A DNA stretch of 64,000 nucleotides from Reticulitermes lucifugus (taxonomy: Eukaryota > Arthropoda > Insecta > Blattodea > Rhinotermitidae). Made by a program: the position numbers and the translations under genes. Shown here one piece after another: positions 46,295-59,300 of this stretch. Each line of letters begins with the position of its first letter. Position 1 is the stretch's first letter. The stretch lies in assembly GCA_026260175.1 (NCBI GenBank), contig JAKCWW010000001.1, forward strand, positions 213,792-277,791. The letters are read 5' to 3'. The notes under the pieces are model-generated. The model did no database searches. It saw only the letters and a program-made list of their open reading frames with translations, and was not told the DNA's origin.

Positions 46295-47855
46295 TTGCCA
46301 TTCAGTTTTAAGTTAACACACTATACAACGAAGATGGTCTGTGTTTATTCCGTGAGCACTTAAAGAGTTATTAACCAGAAACCTTGTGCCTGCTGCAGCA
46401 ACGTGCTGCGAAGAGGCGTGAAGAAAATTCGGAATGAATTCTCTTTAAAGCCTCGCTACTTTATGTACTGAGACAAAAGCCTTTTCACAGGCAGCCCACT
46501 GCTCCTGTTCTGATATGCTGATCCGGAAGTAAGGTGCTCAGGAGAATACACATTAAGTAACAGGAAAACTGATAAAAGGATACAATTAGGTGCTTCATAA
46601 TTAGTAATTTTCTTCTCGTGTTTAAAATGATACAATGAAGTAGTAATATAATTAAGTTTAACACAGTTCCATTTGAACAACCTACTGAACTCGGATTCAT
46701 TCCGATATCATTATCCCATTTACTTCCAGATATTTGTACCTTTCCTCGAGTGTTATATGCATATCAATTTTTTATGCGTTCTACATGTTTAATCCATATC
46801 TCTTAGCCATTTCCGGAACATTAATTGAATATAACTAATGCTGAAGTTCTTGGGCGTGCATTCTCTTCACTTTCATCGTATCTTGTCTGTTAAATTTCAT
46901 ATGATATTAGACAAATATGTGCTTTGTTTTTAGGTGCACCCATTGTTCCCTTTGCTCATAGTGCGAGACTGTGTTACAAATTCATGTATATTATTTGTTT
47001 ATTTATTTTACTATTCAGTATCTCCGACAGTATAATGCTGAATATTACTGTGGTGAACACTAAATGGGAAATGGCGTAAGTGGAAATGGTATTGACCCAC
47101 TTAGATGTACTATTACGGTAGTTGCTGCAGATAATGAATAAAACCACGAAACATTTCAGGTAGGATCGTCAGTGCCCTGCTGAATTTCGGACATGACACC
47201 TCCCAAATCACAAGTCAGAATCAAAATCAGCAACAAAACACAGACTCAAATCCTTGCCTAAAGCAGACTTGTTTATTTCATTTGTATGGAAGGTCAGAGG
47301 AAAGCCACGATCATCCGTAGCGTAGTTTATGTTGTGGCTGAGGTTCGAATCGAGCAAATGCCAATTCTTTGGTCCCAAGCAGGAGGACAAGTACTTTTTT
47401 ATTAAATTATATTCTATGTAAAGGAATCCATAGCTTCAGAGTTTATAGTTGTTTGGCAATGTATGCAGAACAGGAGGCATAAAACATTTATGATCTCGTG
47501 GCGTGGGCATCACATCAGTAAACGTATGATAGTTTCTGCTGTTTCCAAGAGACAAAAAAGGAGTTTGAGTATCAGTGTCAAGTCTGTCAACCCAGATACA
47601 TGCGCTTTTATGATTCTCTGAGGATAGGTTAAATCGTAAAATTCTTCCACCAGAATTAACTTTTTTTATATATACGTATTGAGGAACACAGAACCTACGT
47701 TTTAACTTTAGTTTCCAAGGAGACCTGAGTCTGTAGTTTCATTATATCTGTGTGTGTTTGTGTGTTTTGTGTGTATCCTTAAAGTTTGAACTGCAGGGTG
47801 GTTTAAAGTCCACGTGCACCTGTACTAATAACAAATGTTGTGAAGTGGGAACAGA
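46295..47855. other. Unassigned DNA
   Basis: No recognised feature apart from short GT-rich sequence at 47746-47775. Confidence 0.4.
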
Positions 47856-47862
47856 TCGAAAA

Positions 47863-48066
47863 CATTCTGTGTTCGCACAACCTAAGTGGCGCACTAACTT
47901 GTGTGTGTCACACGTAGGCCTACATTCTGTGTTCGCACACACTAAGTGGCGCACTAACTTGTGTGTGTCACACGTGGGCCTACATTCTGTGTTCGCACAC
48001 CCTAAGTGGCGCACTAACTGGTGCGTGTCACACGTAGGCCTACATTCTGTGTTCGCTTACCCTAAA
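47863..48066. repeat. Minisatellite, 60-bp unit, 3.4 copies
   Basis: Units start CATTCTGTGTTCGCACAC at 47863, 47923, 47983 and 48043 and end with CACACGTAGGCCTA. Copies differ at very few positions. Because 60 is a multiple of three, the same frame stays open on both strands, giving 20-residue peptide repeats (HSVFAHTKWRTNLCVSHVGL on plus, CANTECRPTCDTHKLVRHL on minus). I regard coding as unlikely. Confidence 0.93.
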
Positions 48067-48069
48067 GTG

Positions 48070-49995
48070 TTTTGTTTTTAGCTAAGCTTTCGGTATCTCA
48101 GGCTTTATTTATTCGAATGAAAGGAAATGATTGAATAATGACTTTTGGAAATATGTGGAAAGAAGCTGTCGTGACCGGATTTGAGGTCCTATATTCAGCA
48201 CTTGCCTTGTGGGACCAAAGTAAATACAAAAAGTCTCTGTTAGGATACCGGTTCTCCGGGTCATCTGGATCCGCGTAATAACAAATACTGCCTATTACAA
48301 GAGTGCTACCCCTTCGACAAATATGGCTTCATTGTAACGTCAAATTGCACTCACTCCAGCGTTAAGACACGATATTTTTTATGGTTGATAACAGAAAATT
48401 TGGAGTGCAGATGTAGGAAATTTATGAAAATTATTCAATAAGTTTAAAGTTATTTTATCATCCAATGACTCGGTAATCTAACATGTCTTTCTTAATAAAC
48501 AATAAAATAAAGTCGCCTATTAAGCAAGGCAGGTAAGATAATTACTTCTGTTTGTAAAGATGGAATGTATATGTTTCATTCGTAAATTCCAGAATATTTT
48601 ATACGCCTTAATTCGTCTAAATAACATTTAAGAGTTCAGTAACTACCTCTCACCAAACAATCTGCTTCTCCATTACAATGACCGTTTACTTAAAGCTGTT
48701 TAGAGTAATATTCGCCTTCTATTCTAAAATCGATATGAAACACAGTAATAACCTTTTGCAAGAAAAATATGTAATGTTTCAATGATAAAGCAGGTGGTGA
48801 ATGTAGTAACTGTTGCGCCTTAAAGACTTAAGAAATATATAGGAACTTTTTATTAGTGATGTAGTGCCCGGCGAGATAAACCGACTTGGAATGCCAGTGG
48901 TGTTTACAACTTTAATTAGAGACTCTAGTTGTAACAACGCGCACCCAATTGGAAGCTACAGGACTTTGTCTTGAATCTCACGTTCCAGTTTCTAGTTGAG
49001 GGATAAATTACCCAGTTCCGTGCTGTTTTATCGAGTTAGGAAACTGGGCACTTAACCATAGTGTTTGCACTTCACTATATTGTGTAGTTCCTCACAATAC
49101 GAGAATCTCAAATTTAATTAATTACATATGCTTTGAGTCCTGTAGAATCTTGCTGTAAACAGGTGAAAAAGTTTTATATTTGATAAGAATATTATGAAAG
49201 GTCTGTTTTAATGCCGTACGTGAAGGCGTAAATATTCAATTAGCTCATTTCATGATACATTATTTTTTAACTGAGATGAGTTGGGCGGGAAGAAAACCTT
49301 ATAATTCTTACTTCACATATTTGTCTCAGCTGCAGATTTTATTGCGTTGAATGAGATGAATGTTTATAAAATGTGTGGTTAGGAGCACAGAAGTTTTTTA
49401 GACGTGATAAAGTTCAAATCAGGCTTAACACCGTGCATGAAAAATCTCATAACTCCCGAGTCAGAATATCCGTTAATTCCCCCCGTATTCAATCTTTGTG
49501 TGTTTCGAATAGAAATCTAGAGATCTACCGCTGCGCCAACCTGCGCAGTAGTTTCATTGATAACGAAAGTAATCATTATTCTCATACAGAAAAACATTTC
49601 AATTTAATTCACAGTGCATAAATTTTAGGTGTATATCATATGTATTTTAAGTTCAAAAAATGTTTTGCAAATGCGTTGTGACGGTACTGAATTTAAATTA
49701 ATGTTAATTTGCCAGAGACCGAAGCTATTGTTGCAGAAATAGGGTAATTAATAGAGCTGTCACTATTTCTATAGTGGGATGTGTATTTTATAACTGGTTT
49801 TTCAGCACATATTTGGCCAAATTTCTGGAGCATATTCTACAGGGAGTTTGGAGTAAAAACTATGTTTGATTCGGCGCCATTGTCAATTTAAGCGGTAGGG
49901 AATTTTAACAATGAATAAAAAATAAACTTTCAATTAAACTTTATCAGTATCACCTTAAATATTCACAGCTGAATCGAATTTTTGAAATGACTGCA
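48070..49995. other. Unassigned DNA
   Basis: A weak resemblance to family U occurs at 48785-48845 (GTAGTAACTGTTGCGCC then TTAAAGACTTAAG). Nothing else recognised. Confidence 0.4.
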
Positions 49996-49999
49996 TACT

Positions 50000-50125
50000 G
50001 CCTTTTTTTTGCATCTGACTGTGGTGATAACATCCTAGATTACAAGCAAATCCCACAGGAAGATGTCTAGCTGTTTAGGCTAAGTCCGGTGATCGAGCCG
50101 GCCTAGCCATCATTCAACGACTTCC
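50000..50125 (-). pseudogene. Mariner-type transposase scrap (C-terminal DDE region)
   Basis: On the minus strand one frame reads RPARSPDLA and, after a +1 shift, the next reads QLDIFLWDLLV. Together they resemble the SPDLxPxDFFLWGxLK signature around the last catalytic aspartate of mariner-type transposases. Only about 40 residues remain, and the frame is broken. Assignment rests on this one motif. Confidence 0.45.
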
Positions 50126-51119
50126 TGTGGATATCACTTGATCATTTTCGTCAAGTACTTCGCAAACTCTTTATCAAATATGGAGGCGATTGGTCGTGTT
50201 TTATTTATATTCTCCTTATTCAAGGGGCATTTTCTCTAAATAGTTTGGTAGTGTATTATTTAAAACTTGTTGTAATAAGCTATAGTCAGACATCCCTACA
50301 TAGAATGTGGTTCTCAAAGGTGGTTCCCTAGAATTACGCACCATTCATTTGTTAAAAATCTCCGTTAAAAATAATTTGTACTTCTTAATGCGGATTTTGC
50401 TGCACCTAAGAGTGAAAAATTCTTGTGTTGTTTGTACCATTAGATAATAATTTGAGCTTCATCTATAAACAAATCACCGGAAAGAATATATATCCACGGT
50501 TACAGCCATTCAAAGAATTATACACGGCTGGCGTGATCTGTCGATAAAATATTCTATACTGTTTGGAGGAGATGTGGATGAAAATCGTCAACGTATAAAA
50601 TCCTCCATACCTCCGTCGGTGCAATACAAATTTCCGTGGAAATTCTGCGTAAACATGTACGTGGATTTTGCTGCACTGCATCGAAAATATAGTCTTCTCC
50701 ATGCCGTGGTTGCCCACTTCCTGCATTGGCTTGTGGGAAGAAACCATTCTCCCGCAAGTTGTGTATATATTCTAAAATGTATTTCGGTGTTGAATTCTAC
50801 GACCTGATATCATCGCTGGTATTTCATTGCAGCAGCCATGTCACTTCCATTGGAGAAACCTTGTACAGGTTGCATATAGGCGTATTCCTCATCTGTGTTA
50901 GTGGAATTTGGAATAATATTTCTGCGAAACGGGTACAATCAAATCATCTGAGAATAGCAAGGGGTCTGAGAATGAAAGAGTGGCAGCAGTGCAAACTCGC
51001 TACATTAGCACTCAAATTGAACAAGGTTACAAGTCGCTTGACTCGATGACTTTATTGAATCGGCTTATGGAATTTAGGTCGTCTTTGCTCAAAATGACAT
51101 CCAGAGCACACTTTTGAAG

Positions 51120-51880
51120 TTAGAGTTAGCTCTATTCGCGGATGACAGGGCCCTCATAGCCACGTCCCGCATGCCGACGCTGCTCGTCAGCTATCTGGAA
51201 ATATGTGTCAGCAACCTCGAACGCTGGCTGAGGGATCGGGAAATCGCAATAAAACCTCTCGAAGAGCACCACGATTTTCTTCTTGAAGACTGAGGGAACA
51301 AAAGGCTCCGACCTGTAAAGACCTTCGCGGAGCAAGTCCCATGAGCCGATACAGTTTAGTGCCGTGGGGTGACTCATGCTACAAAGCTGGCCTGGTAGAA
51401 AAACGTAAATCAGGTTGGAAGGAGGGCAGCCCAGAGACTGGACGTGCTCGGCGCTCAGGATAAGTGGCTTGTCCATCACAAACGATGTTTACTTTATAAG
51501 TATTTCATACTTCCCATCATGGACTACGCATGCCATATTTGGAGGTCCATTGCCCGCACCCACGTCAGGAAATTATAGGTGGTACAATCGAAATGTCTCC
51601 GCATAGCCATTAACGCACATTGATACTTAAGTAACAAGCAAATTTCCTACGATTTGGAGGTTTTATTTTTCGCCGACATCAGAGCACTTGACTGAGAGTT
51701 TCGACTCAAAGTTGGCTTGTGGGGAACTCTTATTCCCGCAAAATGCATGGCACTTGTCTGGTGGAAGTTGCATGAGGCCTTGAACGAAAGCGATTGAAAT
51801 TAGCTGGCCAATCAAGGCTGTCTGTAACAAGGCAGCCAAATGGACAGAAGGAAGTGTGTCCAGCACTTTTCGGTTGTCCT
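51120..51880 (+). pseudogene. Non-LTR retrotransposon fragment (reverse transcriptase, late part)
   Basis: One frame from 51120 reads LELALFADDRALIATSRMP. FADD is the reverse transcriptase catalytic box (YADD type), and NLERWLRDREIAI follows. Further on, in other frames, IMDYACHIWRS, ARTHVRKL and QSKCLRIAINAH are the usual post-RT stretch of Jockey-like LINEs. The reading frame shifts several times and contains stops, so this is a dead, 5'-truncated copy. No RNase H, tail or target duplication was identified. Confidence 0.8.
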
Positions 51881-52244
51881 TATTTAGACCGCCCAACCTG
51901 ACCATGCCACTCTGGGTTCAAACCCCAGATATCCACATGGCTAAAGTTCTCCCCCTCCCCCAGGACATATTGCTGTTTGCTACCTTAACGAATAATGTTT
52001 CCACAAAACTGCAAGATTTCAACAACTCCTAGAGCATATATTATGTACCAGTTACCTTTGCAAGATAACGTGTTACTGGGAAAGAAGATGAAAGTTTGAT
52101 TTGAATTTTAAGTACACAAGTCAGGGATTGTATCTGTCTGACATAAAACCAAATTAAATTCTCTCAACAAACGTAAGGTGAACCATTGCTCCGTCATATG
52201 GTCTATAATTAAGTGAGGTTGTTTTTCTCCTAATACGAAAAAAC

Positions 52245-52600
52245 TTTACCCCTACATTACTGCTTTGTCCGCCTTCACATTCAAATGTCTGCATTTTTCC
52301 CCACAAAGTGTATTTAAAGGTTTCCAAACGTTCTTAGAATAAGCAGTGTTTATTTTCCTAAACTGCATTAAATGATTGGTATTTGGTAGAAGCAGTGAAT
52401 TTTCTGTGATGTATAAATTGAATTGTTTACCTCTTAAAGCATATTTATTATTTATATACCACCAGGTTTCACATTCAGTAATCTTACGTTCTGCCCAAAG
52501 AGTGCGTTTATGTGTTTTTTACGGTTGTCAGAAGTATCAGCGATTATTTCCCCTAAATACATTTAATTCATTAAATATAAGGCATATAAGGCTTTCTTTA
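52245..52600 (-). repeat. Dispersed repeat, family U, two tandem inverted copies
   Basis: CCCCACAAAGTGTATTTAAAGG at about 52300 and GCCCAAAGAGTGCGTTTATG at about 52494 are two U cores on the minus strand, about 195 bp apart. The second has TACCACCAGGTTTCACATTC before it, matching GTTAAACCTGGCGGTA in the 63650 copy. Confidence 0.6.
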
Positions 52601-52609
52601 CGAAACATA

Positions 52610-52840
52610 AAGGATAGCGTTTTGTGGGGACTACGTCCGTCCGTCTTTAATTCCATCTTGTCTGTGACCTAGTATCAACGACGAAGCCGTGTGTCGGAAG
52701 TTCGGTATAGGAGTTCTTTACAAACAGAGAAATTGTCGAGCAAGTGCAGAAGGTCATGAAGAGCTGTGCATAGTTACCATAATATGCACACAAACGTGTG
52801 ATGTATCATGAGACGCTTTGGGGAAAACTAATTTTCATTC
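52610..52840 (+). repeat. Dispersed repeat, family F (copy 3)
   Basis: Contains TTTGTGGGGACTACGTCCG, TTGTCTGTGACCTAGTATCA and GAAGCCGTGTGTCGGAAG, paralleling 3455-3790. Confidence 0.55.
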
Positions 52841-53498
52841 TAGCTTCACATACGTAAAGGTTCTTGGAGTTGAATTAGACCTTTTTAGGTCAAAGCATAG
52901 TAAAGAATTTTACACACCATCTGATGTAGATCTTCTCTTCACCATGGACAGAAACGACTTCGTTTTTCATTCATATTATGTACGTTTTGAAAGGAACAAA
53001 TAAAAATGAATCCAGCTTTCGAAAGTAACTGGGTGTGATGTACGAGTTGTCTTTCTTTGTCAGTTTTCATCCACGAAGAAAGATGAACCCTTGAGAGGTG
53101 AGTCAACACGCACTATCAGTAGTAACGGTCGTAAAACGTGTTAAACCACCCCGGCATAGCCAATCAATATATGGCCTCTTGAGAGGATTTCAGAGGTAAA
53201 TTCTTATCTCTGTGCCGATAACATCTTTAGTGTTTTGTAGTTTGCAGTTTACTGAGTTAATGTGAAACGAAATTGGTTCAAGCTGTAACCCTTCCGAGTT
53301 ATACTTAGGAGATGACCGTTTACTCTCTGGAAAGAGATGCAGATTTTCCTCACTAAAGTCATTTCATAGTTTTTCTCAGACTCCAGGAAAACGCCGGGTT
53401 AGTAAGCTACGTAAAATCAAGCCACGATCATGTCTTTCGAGATTTTTCCACTGGACTCTGTGCAGTCTGAAATACTGAAACCATTGTTGAACTAAAGT

Positions 53499-53765
53499 GG
53501 GATGGGATAGCGTCGTCGGTATAGCGACTTGCTACGGGCTGGACGGCCCGGGGATCGAATTCCGGTGGGGCGAGGTTTTCCGTACCCTCCATACTGGCCC
53601 TGGGGCCCACCCAGCCCCCTGTACAATGAGTAACGGGTCTCTTTCCCGTGGGTAAAGCGGCCGGGGCGTGGTGTTGACCACCCACCCCCATCTAGCGCTG
53701 AGGTCAAAGAAAGAGTAGAGCTATACCTGTACACCCTCTGGGCCTTCATGGCCTGTACTAGGGTG
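53499..53765 (+). mobile_element. SINE family D, copy 1 (tRNA-derived)
   Basis: The head has box A-like TAGCGTCGTCGGTATAGCG and box B GGGATCGAATTCCGG. GC-rich body with CCCAGCCCCCTGTACAATGA, GTGGGTAAAGCGGCCGGGG and TGACCACCCACCCCC. The 3' part runs AGAGCTATACCTGTACACCC to CTTCATGGCCTGTACTAGGG. Full-length; no clear target duplication found. An inverted copy lies 310 bp downstream. Confidence 0.88.
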
Positions 53766-53784
53766 AAATTTACCTATACTGTTG

Positions 53785-53902
53785 GCTTATATATATGTAT
53801 ATATATATATATAATTAAGACAAATGGGAAGATAAGGTTGTCCCCGTGTTAAATCTTTTGATCACCACGGACTGATATTTATATGTATGTATGTATGTGA
53901 AG
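53785..53902. repeat. TA and ATGT microsatellites
   Basis: TA-rich run at about 53787-53814 and an ATGT tetranucleotide run at about 53884-53898. Confidence 0.85.
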
Positions 53903-54076
53903 GTGGACTGAATATCACATGCATGTCAGTGTACATTTCTTAACTGTCATTACTCATTATTAGCTCCCTTTCTGCGTGTAGTTGATTCACACAAGATTGC
54001 ACACGGAAAATCAGAAGTCATCAGCCATACTTCGGGGGAACGTTTCTTTGGTTCAAGGTAACGTTCACTCTAGAAC

Positions 54077-54303
54077 CGACCATGAAGGCCCAGACGGGGA
54101 GTAGGGGCATAACCTCAACTTTAGATGGGGGTGGCTGGTCAACGCCACGCCTCGGCCGCTTTACTCTCGGGAAAGAGACACGCTACTCATTGTACAGGAG
54201 GCTGGGTGGGACCCAGGGCCAGTCTGGACGGGTACTGAAAATATCGCTCTCACCGGGATTCGATCCTCGGACCGTGCAGCCCGTAGCGAGTCGCTATACC
54301 GAC
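54077..54303 (-). mobile_element. SINE family D, copy 2 (inverted)
   Basis: Minus strand starts GGTATAGCGACTCGCTACGG with box B GGATCGAATCCCGG and passes through the GAGAGTAAAGCGGCCGAGG block to GGGCCTTCATGG. Part of the 3' segment is rearranged relative to D1. Confidence 0.85.
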
Positions 54304-54969
54304 ATTTGTGATTTAAATTACATCTACATAACCAAACATACCTATGTCCGAAGTTGGACAATTGCGGAGACAAGAATGAGAGCTTTTATACATTTGGTTA
54401 CTAAATACATATCAAAACGAGGATGAATATGTAATTTCTGTTATTATAGTACTGGGACTTAACATCTAATTAAAGTTTGAGAGACAAATACATTAATTAA
54501 GTTACATAAACTCACTATTTTTTATTAAAGTCGCTCTTAGGTTTCCAAGTATTTTACGTTCCACGAACTGGCCTGCGTATGGCTTGACTTGGCTATCGGC
54601 TCAAGGACGGACCTGCGCATTGTACGGATAACACATCATGTGGAACGCGTACAGTGCGTGGAACCGGAAGAATACCACTTTTATCTCTACTTCTTGGGCC
54701 CCTAAATATTCAATTACTTTTAAGAATACTGTTAAGAAGATCTGCATTTTGCCACACACCGTATTAATGTATTTCTCACGACTCACACAATAATCACCGC
54801 TTGGTTCCCTAAAGAAGCTTAAGAAGTTGGTTTTTGTATTGGAAACGGATTATGTTTTCTGTGAGGTTGGAACTGAAATTCTATGCACAATCTAGAGAGA
54901 CGCCATTCTTCAGAGAGTTCATTGCCTTTACGCCAATTTTCATTTCAAATACAAAGTGATATGCAGGAA

Positions 54970-55006
54970 ATGCTTATTATTGTTATTATTATTATTATTA
55001 TTATTA
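54970..55006. repeat. (TTA)n microsatellite
   Basis: TTATTGTTATTATTATTATT-type run, read directly. Confidence 0.9.
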
Positions 55007-55149
55007 AGCTTTTATGGATTGGGCTATTTAGTCTGTTGAAAGTCACAATTAATTTCTTAGAAGTACGAGCTACTATGGGAGAAAGTTTACAGTCTTCTGG
55101 GATATGACCTCTTGTAGTTGTGTAAAGAGGTACAACATTTTAGAGGAAC

Positions 55150-55260
55150 CAACTGCCTCCTTCTTCAAACCTGAAGATGGAGACAGGTTCTTGCAGTACG
55201 TTGGCACTTACCTCGCAAATCTCAGAAAACTGTGTCCTGATACTGTCCGCCATGTGTTGC
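55150..55260 (+). repeat. Hammerhead-family repeat, decayed copy
   Basis: CCTGAAGATGGAGACAGG at 55170 is followed by TTCTTGCAGTACGTTGGCAC. The spacing matches CTGAAGA...GAAACGTTGG elsewhere, but GAAAC has become CAGTAC. One frame reads FFKPEDGDRFLQYVGTYLAN, another phrase known from insect repeat mispredictions. Confidence 0.5.
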
Positions 55261-55269
55261 TTTCTTAAA

Positions 55270-56600
55270 ACCTCAAATACGATTGGGGTGATAAATTCCG
55301 TTTGAAACTTGGCATATATTTTGTTTAAGATACTCTGCTTTTCTGCTATTCTTCTACAAGTTACAGTTTACTAACCCAAAAGAAAATAAATTTGATTATT
55401 AATGCAGCCATGCCCGATATACATAACTAGAACATCATAACTCAGAGTTCACTAATTAAGTGCAGTATTATATAGTAATTCTTCTGTGATCCTTCGAAAT
55501 TGAATGACCGTGCCAGTATACATCTTGTTCTTAAACCAGAATGTAATAAATGTCTCTCCATGGGAGTACGATTTGAACATCAACAAGGCTTAATTCGTAC
55601 TGACGAATTCCACTTCGTCTTATTCAGTACTTGTTTTCAATTTTCGTCTCCCTTGCACAGACGGAACCGACAAATTACTGAACTTATTCATTTCAAGAGA
55701 ATTTCCTTCTTTCTCCTTGTTCCTGTTCGGATATTAAACTTCTTCTGCGCAGTAATAATGAACTGCTGCATGTCATTCATTTTGTTTGTTCGTGTAGACT
55801 GCTTCTTCCCGAAGCGTCATTAACTCTCATGGTTTTGTGTGATTTATTTATACCATTGAAAACAGTGCTTAGCACTGAACTCTAATTAATAAACGAAATA
55901 ATTACACGGAGTTTACGTAAATGTGGTCATTACAGTGAAACGCGGCGAGGGACCCATTTCGATTATCATCACATCTCGTGTTAAATTATAGCAAAATGTA
56001 CATTACGAATGTAATGGAAATTCAACAACCCTTTTATTACCAAACTATGCAGTTATAATGACCAACATGTCCGGCGGCGTGGTCAGTATTTTCACTTCTG
56101 TTACGAAAGATCCCGTTTTGAAATCTAATCTCGGATACCGGAAATTCTGACGTAGACGTTTTCCGTGTTCCCCAATCTCTTGTGCTGTACTCGTTTAAAA
56201 TAATTGACGGCTACCTGTTTCACCATGGCCCCGAGTTACATCTTCCATATTATCTGGTTAATCAGTACTATAGGCCTTTATGTATGAAGGTGATAAAAGT
56301 CCTAAAATAAATAAGCCAGTCAGAAGCAGAGAAAGTAAACACCAAACACGCACGTTAAACATGGATGGCAGAAAAATACTATCTTCTTCCATTTTTGAAC
56401 CATGACGTTTAGCCTGCTCTGACTCACAATTAATTCTGAGATTAAACCTCTTTGTCATGCTTTACTGCTTCTAGAACGGAGGATGACTTTGCAGTGCGCC
56501 TACCCTTAGAACACAGGACAAACAAACTTCCATTGACACAGGCAATGTCCAGGGTGGCAATACTGGTGTGCTCCAGAATAAAATAATTATTACTTTCAAT
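55270..56600. other. Unassigned DNA
   Basis: No recognised feature. Confidence 0.4.
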
Positions 56601-56606
56601 TTATTG

Positions 56607-56613
56607 ATGATGG

Positions 56614-56648
<35 letters not shown>

Positions 56649-56656
56649 TAGATGTT
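56607..56656. repeat. (GAT)n microsatellite
   Basis: About 14 GAT units with a GGT interruption near the start. Confidence 0.93.
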
Positions 56657-56659
56657 GTC

Positions 56660-59295
56660 TGGCTCAGACTGCTGGCCTATAATGTCTAACGGCGCGGTTA
56701 TTTGTAATGAATGAATCGAAAGGAATGTGGATGTAAACAGTCGTGGTCCAGGTTAAAATCCCGATATTTGCCTAGGACTACTGAGGAACACAACAAAATC
56801 CCATAGAAAGTATGTTTCGTGTCCGAACCAGTATGTGAAGCTAGGAGCTCTTGGAAAACAACTGATAATGTGCCGCCGCTTGACAGTAACTTTTGGACTT
56901 GCAGATGTATTTCGTTGTGAAATTTATCAAGAAGTTCTTATGTGCTTTACGAGCACAATGCGTGTGTATTATTATCAGCCTATTTTTTTTTAGATTTTAA
57001 AACTAAAATTTGTTATGCGTCTCATGCTTCCTATAAGATACTGTTTCCGGAGAACCGAGTAGCTCATGCAATTTGGGATTCAATTTCCGATAGGGGAGGT
57101 GATATTTCTTTTCACTGCCGCATCCATACAGCCTCTAGTATTAACCGAACCTTATGAACGACAAGTAGCAGTGGCTGTTTCTACGCCTACGAAACGTCGA
57201 GGGCGTAAATTTAACCACAGTGTCCTGAAACTATCTGTACAAGACAGCCAACGCTTGTAGTACCAATCCTTTACCTTTTTCACTCTTCCATGAGGCGACA
57301 AGTTGATGATTCCTTGAAGATACCTGATAACCCACAATATAAAAGGTTTCTAGGCAAGAAAATATTTACCGTGGTTCACCTCGATGTCTCCGTTAACAAC
57401 CCTCCCCCCCACCCACCATTTGCACTAATTTATGTCTCGTCATAAACAAACATGCTTCGTCTCAGCCATCACTTCTCTCTCTACCTGAAGGAAACGCAAA
57501 CATTAATTGAATGAAGGATGTGAGACAAAGTGTACATTGAGGATAGTTTAAAACCTGGTCGCGGTAAAACATGCTTTGTTCACGCATACTAGTTACAAAC
57601 TCCACATGTACTTAGCATGAATGTTGTGTAGAAAATAACTTAAGTTGGATAACTGGCAGGCCACAAGTGTATATAACAGTGGATGCACAAATTAAGAAAA
57701 TATTAGCCAACGTGCTAGTTGGAAATTGGGCCTTGAATATTGTAATTCGTCCAGATATCATCAATAAGACTGCGTTTCAATATTCTTATAGAAGAGTGCT
57801 GAATTACAAAATAAAATGGAAAGGGAGCTCATATTTTCATGAAATTGCAAGTTTTGTCATCACTTGTAAACTGAATTACAGTACATACATACAGATAACT
57901 GCAGGTTTGTCGAGTTTTTTCTCCAACCCCGTATGTGATGTGTTTAATCACAAAGCATTATTATATTTTATATTTTAATTGTTACCTATACAGTAGGTTT
58001 GCTGGATTCTGCAGTGAGCTTGAAGAACCAAGAAGTACACTGTCTGTAAATCCCTCCCCCCCCTCCCCGGAATTTTGGATGGTGAACTTTGAAGAACAAG
58101 AAGCAAGCGAGAACTTAAGGTTTGGGGCAATTTGAAGTAATTCTGGAAACTTATTATGTACCGTAATAAACCTGGATATGGGCAACCCTGGCGGAAAGGA
58201 GACATGTGAGCCTATACTCAATAATCTCTTTTGCCTTATTCTTTGTAGCATAGCAGGACCAACTGTTGAAATGACGTTCTAGATACGAGTCGTGGCCATC
58301 GATCCTAGTGACTGTCGTGTTATATGCCTTGTCTTTGATGTAGGAAGAAGTCAAGGGAGCAGAGTCGCCAAGGGAACGAACGGTCTATACTTTCTTATTC
58401 ACCGCCTAGGAATTTCTTCATTCAGGCACTCGCGAGCAACCAAGCCCAGTGAGGGGAGTTCCATCTTGCTGCAGAATGACATGAGACATTTTTTTCGCTT
58501 TTGAAAAAAAATTGTCACTCACCAGATATAACCTATGCTTAGTAAGCTGGACTCTTTCGAAACGCTTTATCTTGTTCTAGTCATGGAAGGTGATCAAATC
58601 TCAGTTTCTCATCAAATGAACTAGAAAGTAATTTGTTTTAGTGTCAAATTAGATTTTTGCGTAGTAATTGCTGGTATGTTTATATAAGTCGCTCAGATAC
58701 AAGTTTTACTCAGCAGATGTCTCTGTAAAGGCAAATTCTTTTGTTGTATTCCAGTCAAGATGGAATGATTGTGTGGCGAGAAACGGAACTTTTCATTGAG
58801 CAGAATGTGTTGCTATGCCATCGAACCATTCTGTTTATTAGCCTGAGTCTACAGCGATTTCACAGTGGCCGCAAGTCCTTGTCGGAATGCAGTATTTAAG
58901 TTTTACGCTTGACAGCTTAGGAATACTTTGCCTTTAACTGCTAACACTTTGCGACCCACGTTTCCTTCAGCGGTTTCAAATAGCAATAGAACTAATGAGG
59001 AAGAACAATGCTGCTAAGTGACGTTTTACAGTTTCATCACGGAACGCGATATATGTATACCGTTATTGCACATTGTAGCTATATACAAGGAAATGTTATG
59101 CGTATATCAGTGTTATATCAACAACATTGATTGACATTGCAAAGAACTAAATTGGCTTTCCATATAAATGGATATAAATATTAATGAGGTGTGAAAAAAC
59201 GCTAGATATTTGTTTATTTGTAGCTTATTTAACGGGGTTTTCAATGATTGAAATTATTTAGCGTCCAAATTGAAAAGCGTCTTAACCACTGTTCT
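56660..59295. other. Unassigned DNA
   Basis: No gene or dispersed repeat recognised. A C-rich run lies near 58050-58068. Confidence 0.4.
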
Positions 59296-59300
59296 TATTA

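Noticed and set aside
51918-51938. tRNA T-arm-like CTGGGTTCAAACCCCAG
   Set aside because: No acceptor, D or anticodon arm in the right places; it lies at the end of a LINE fragment.
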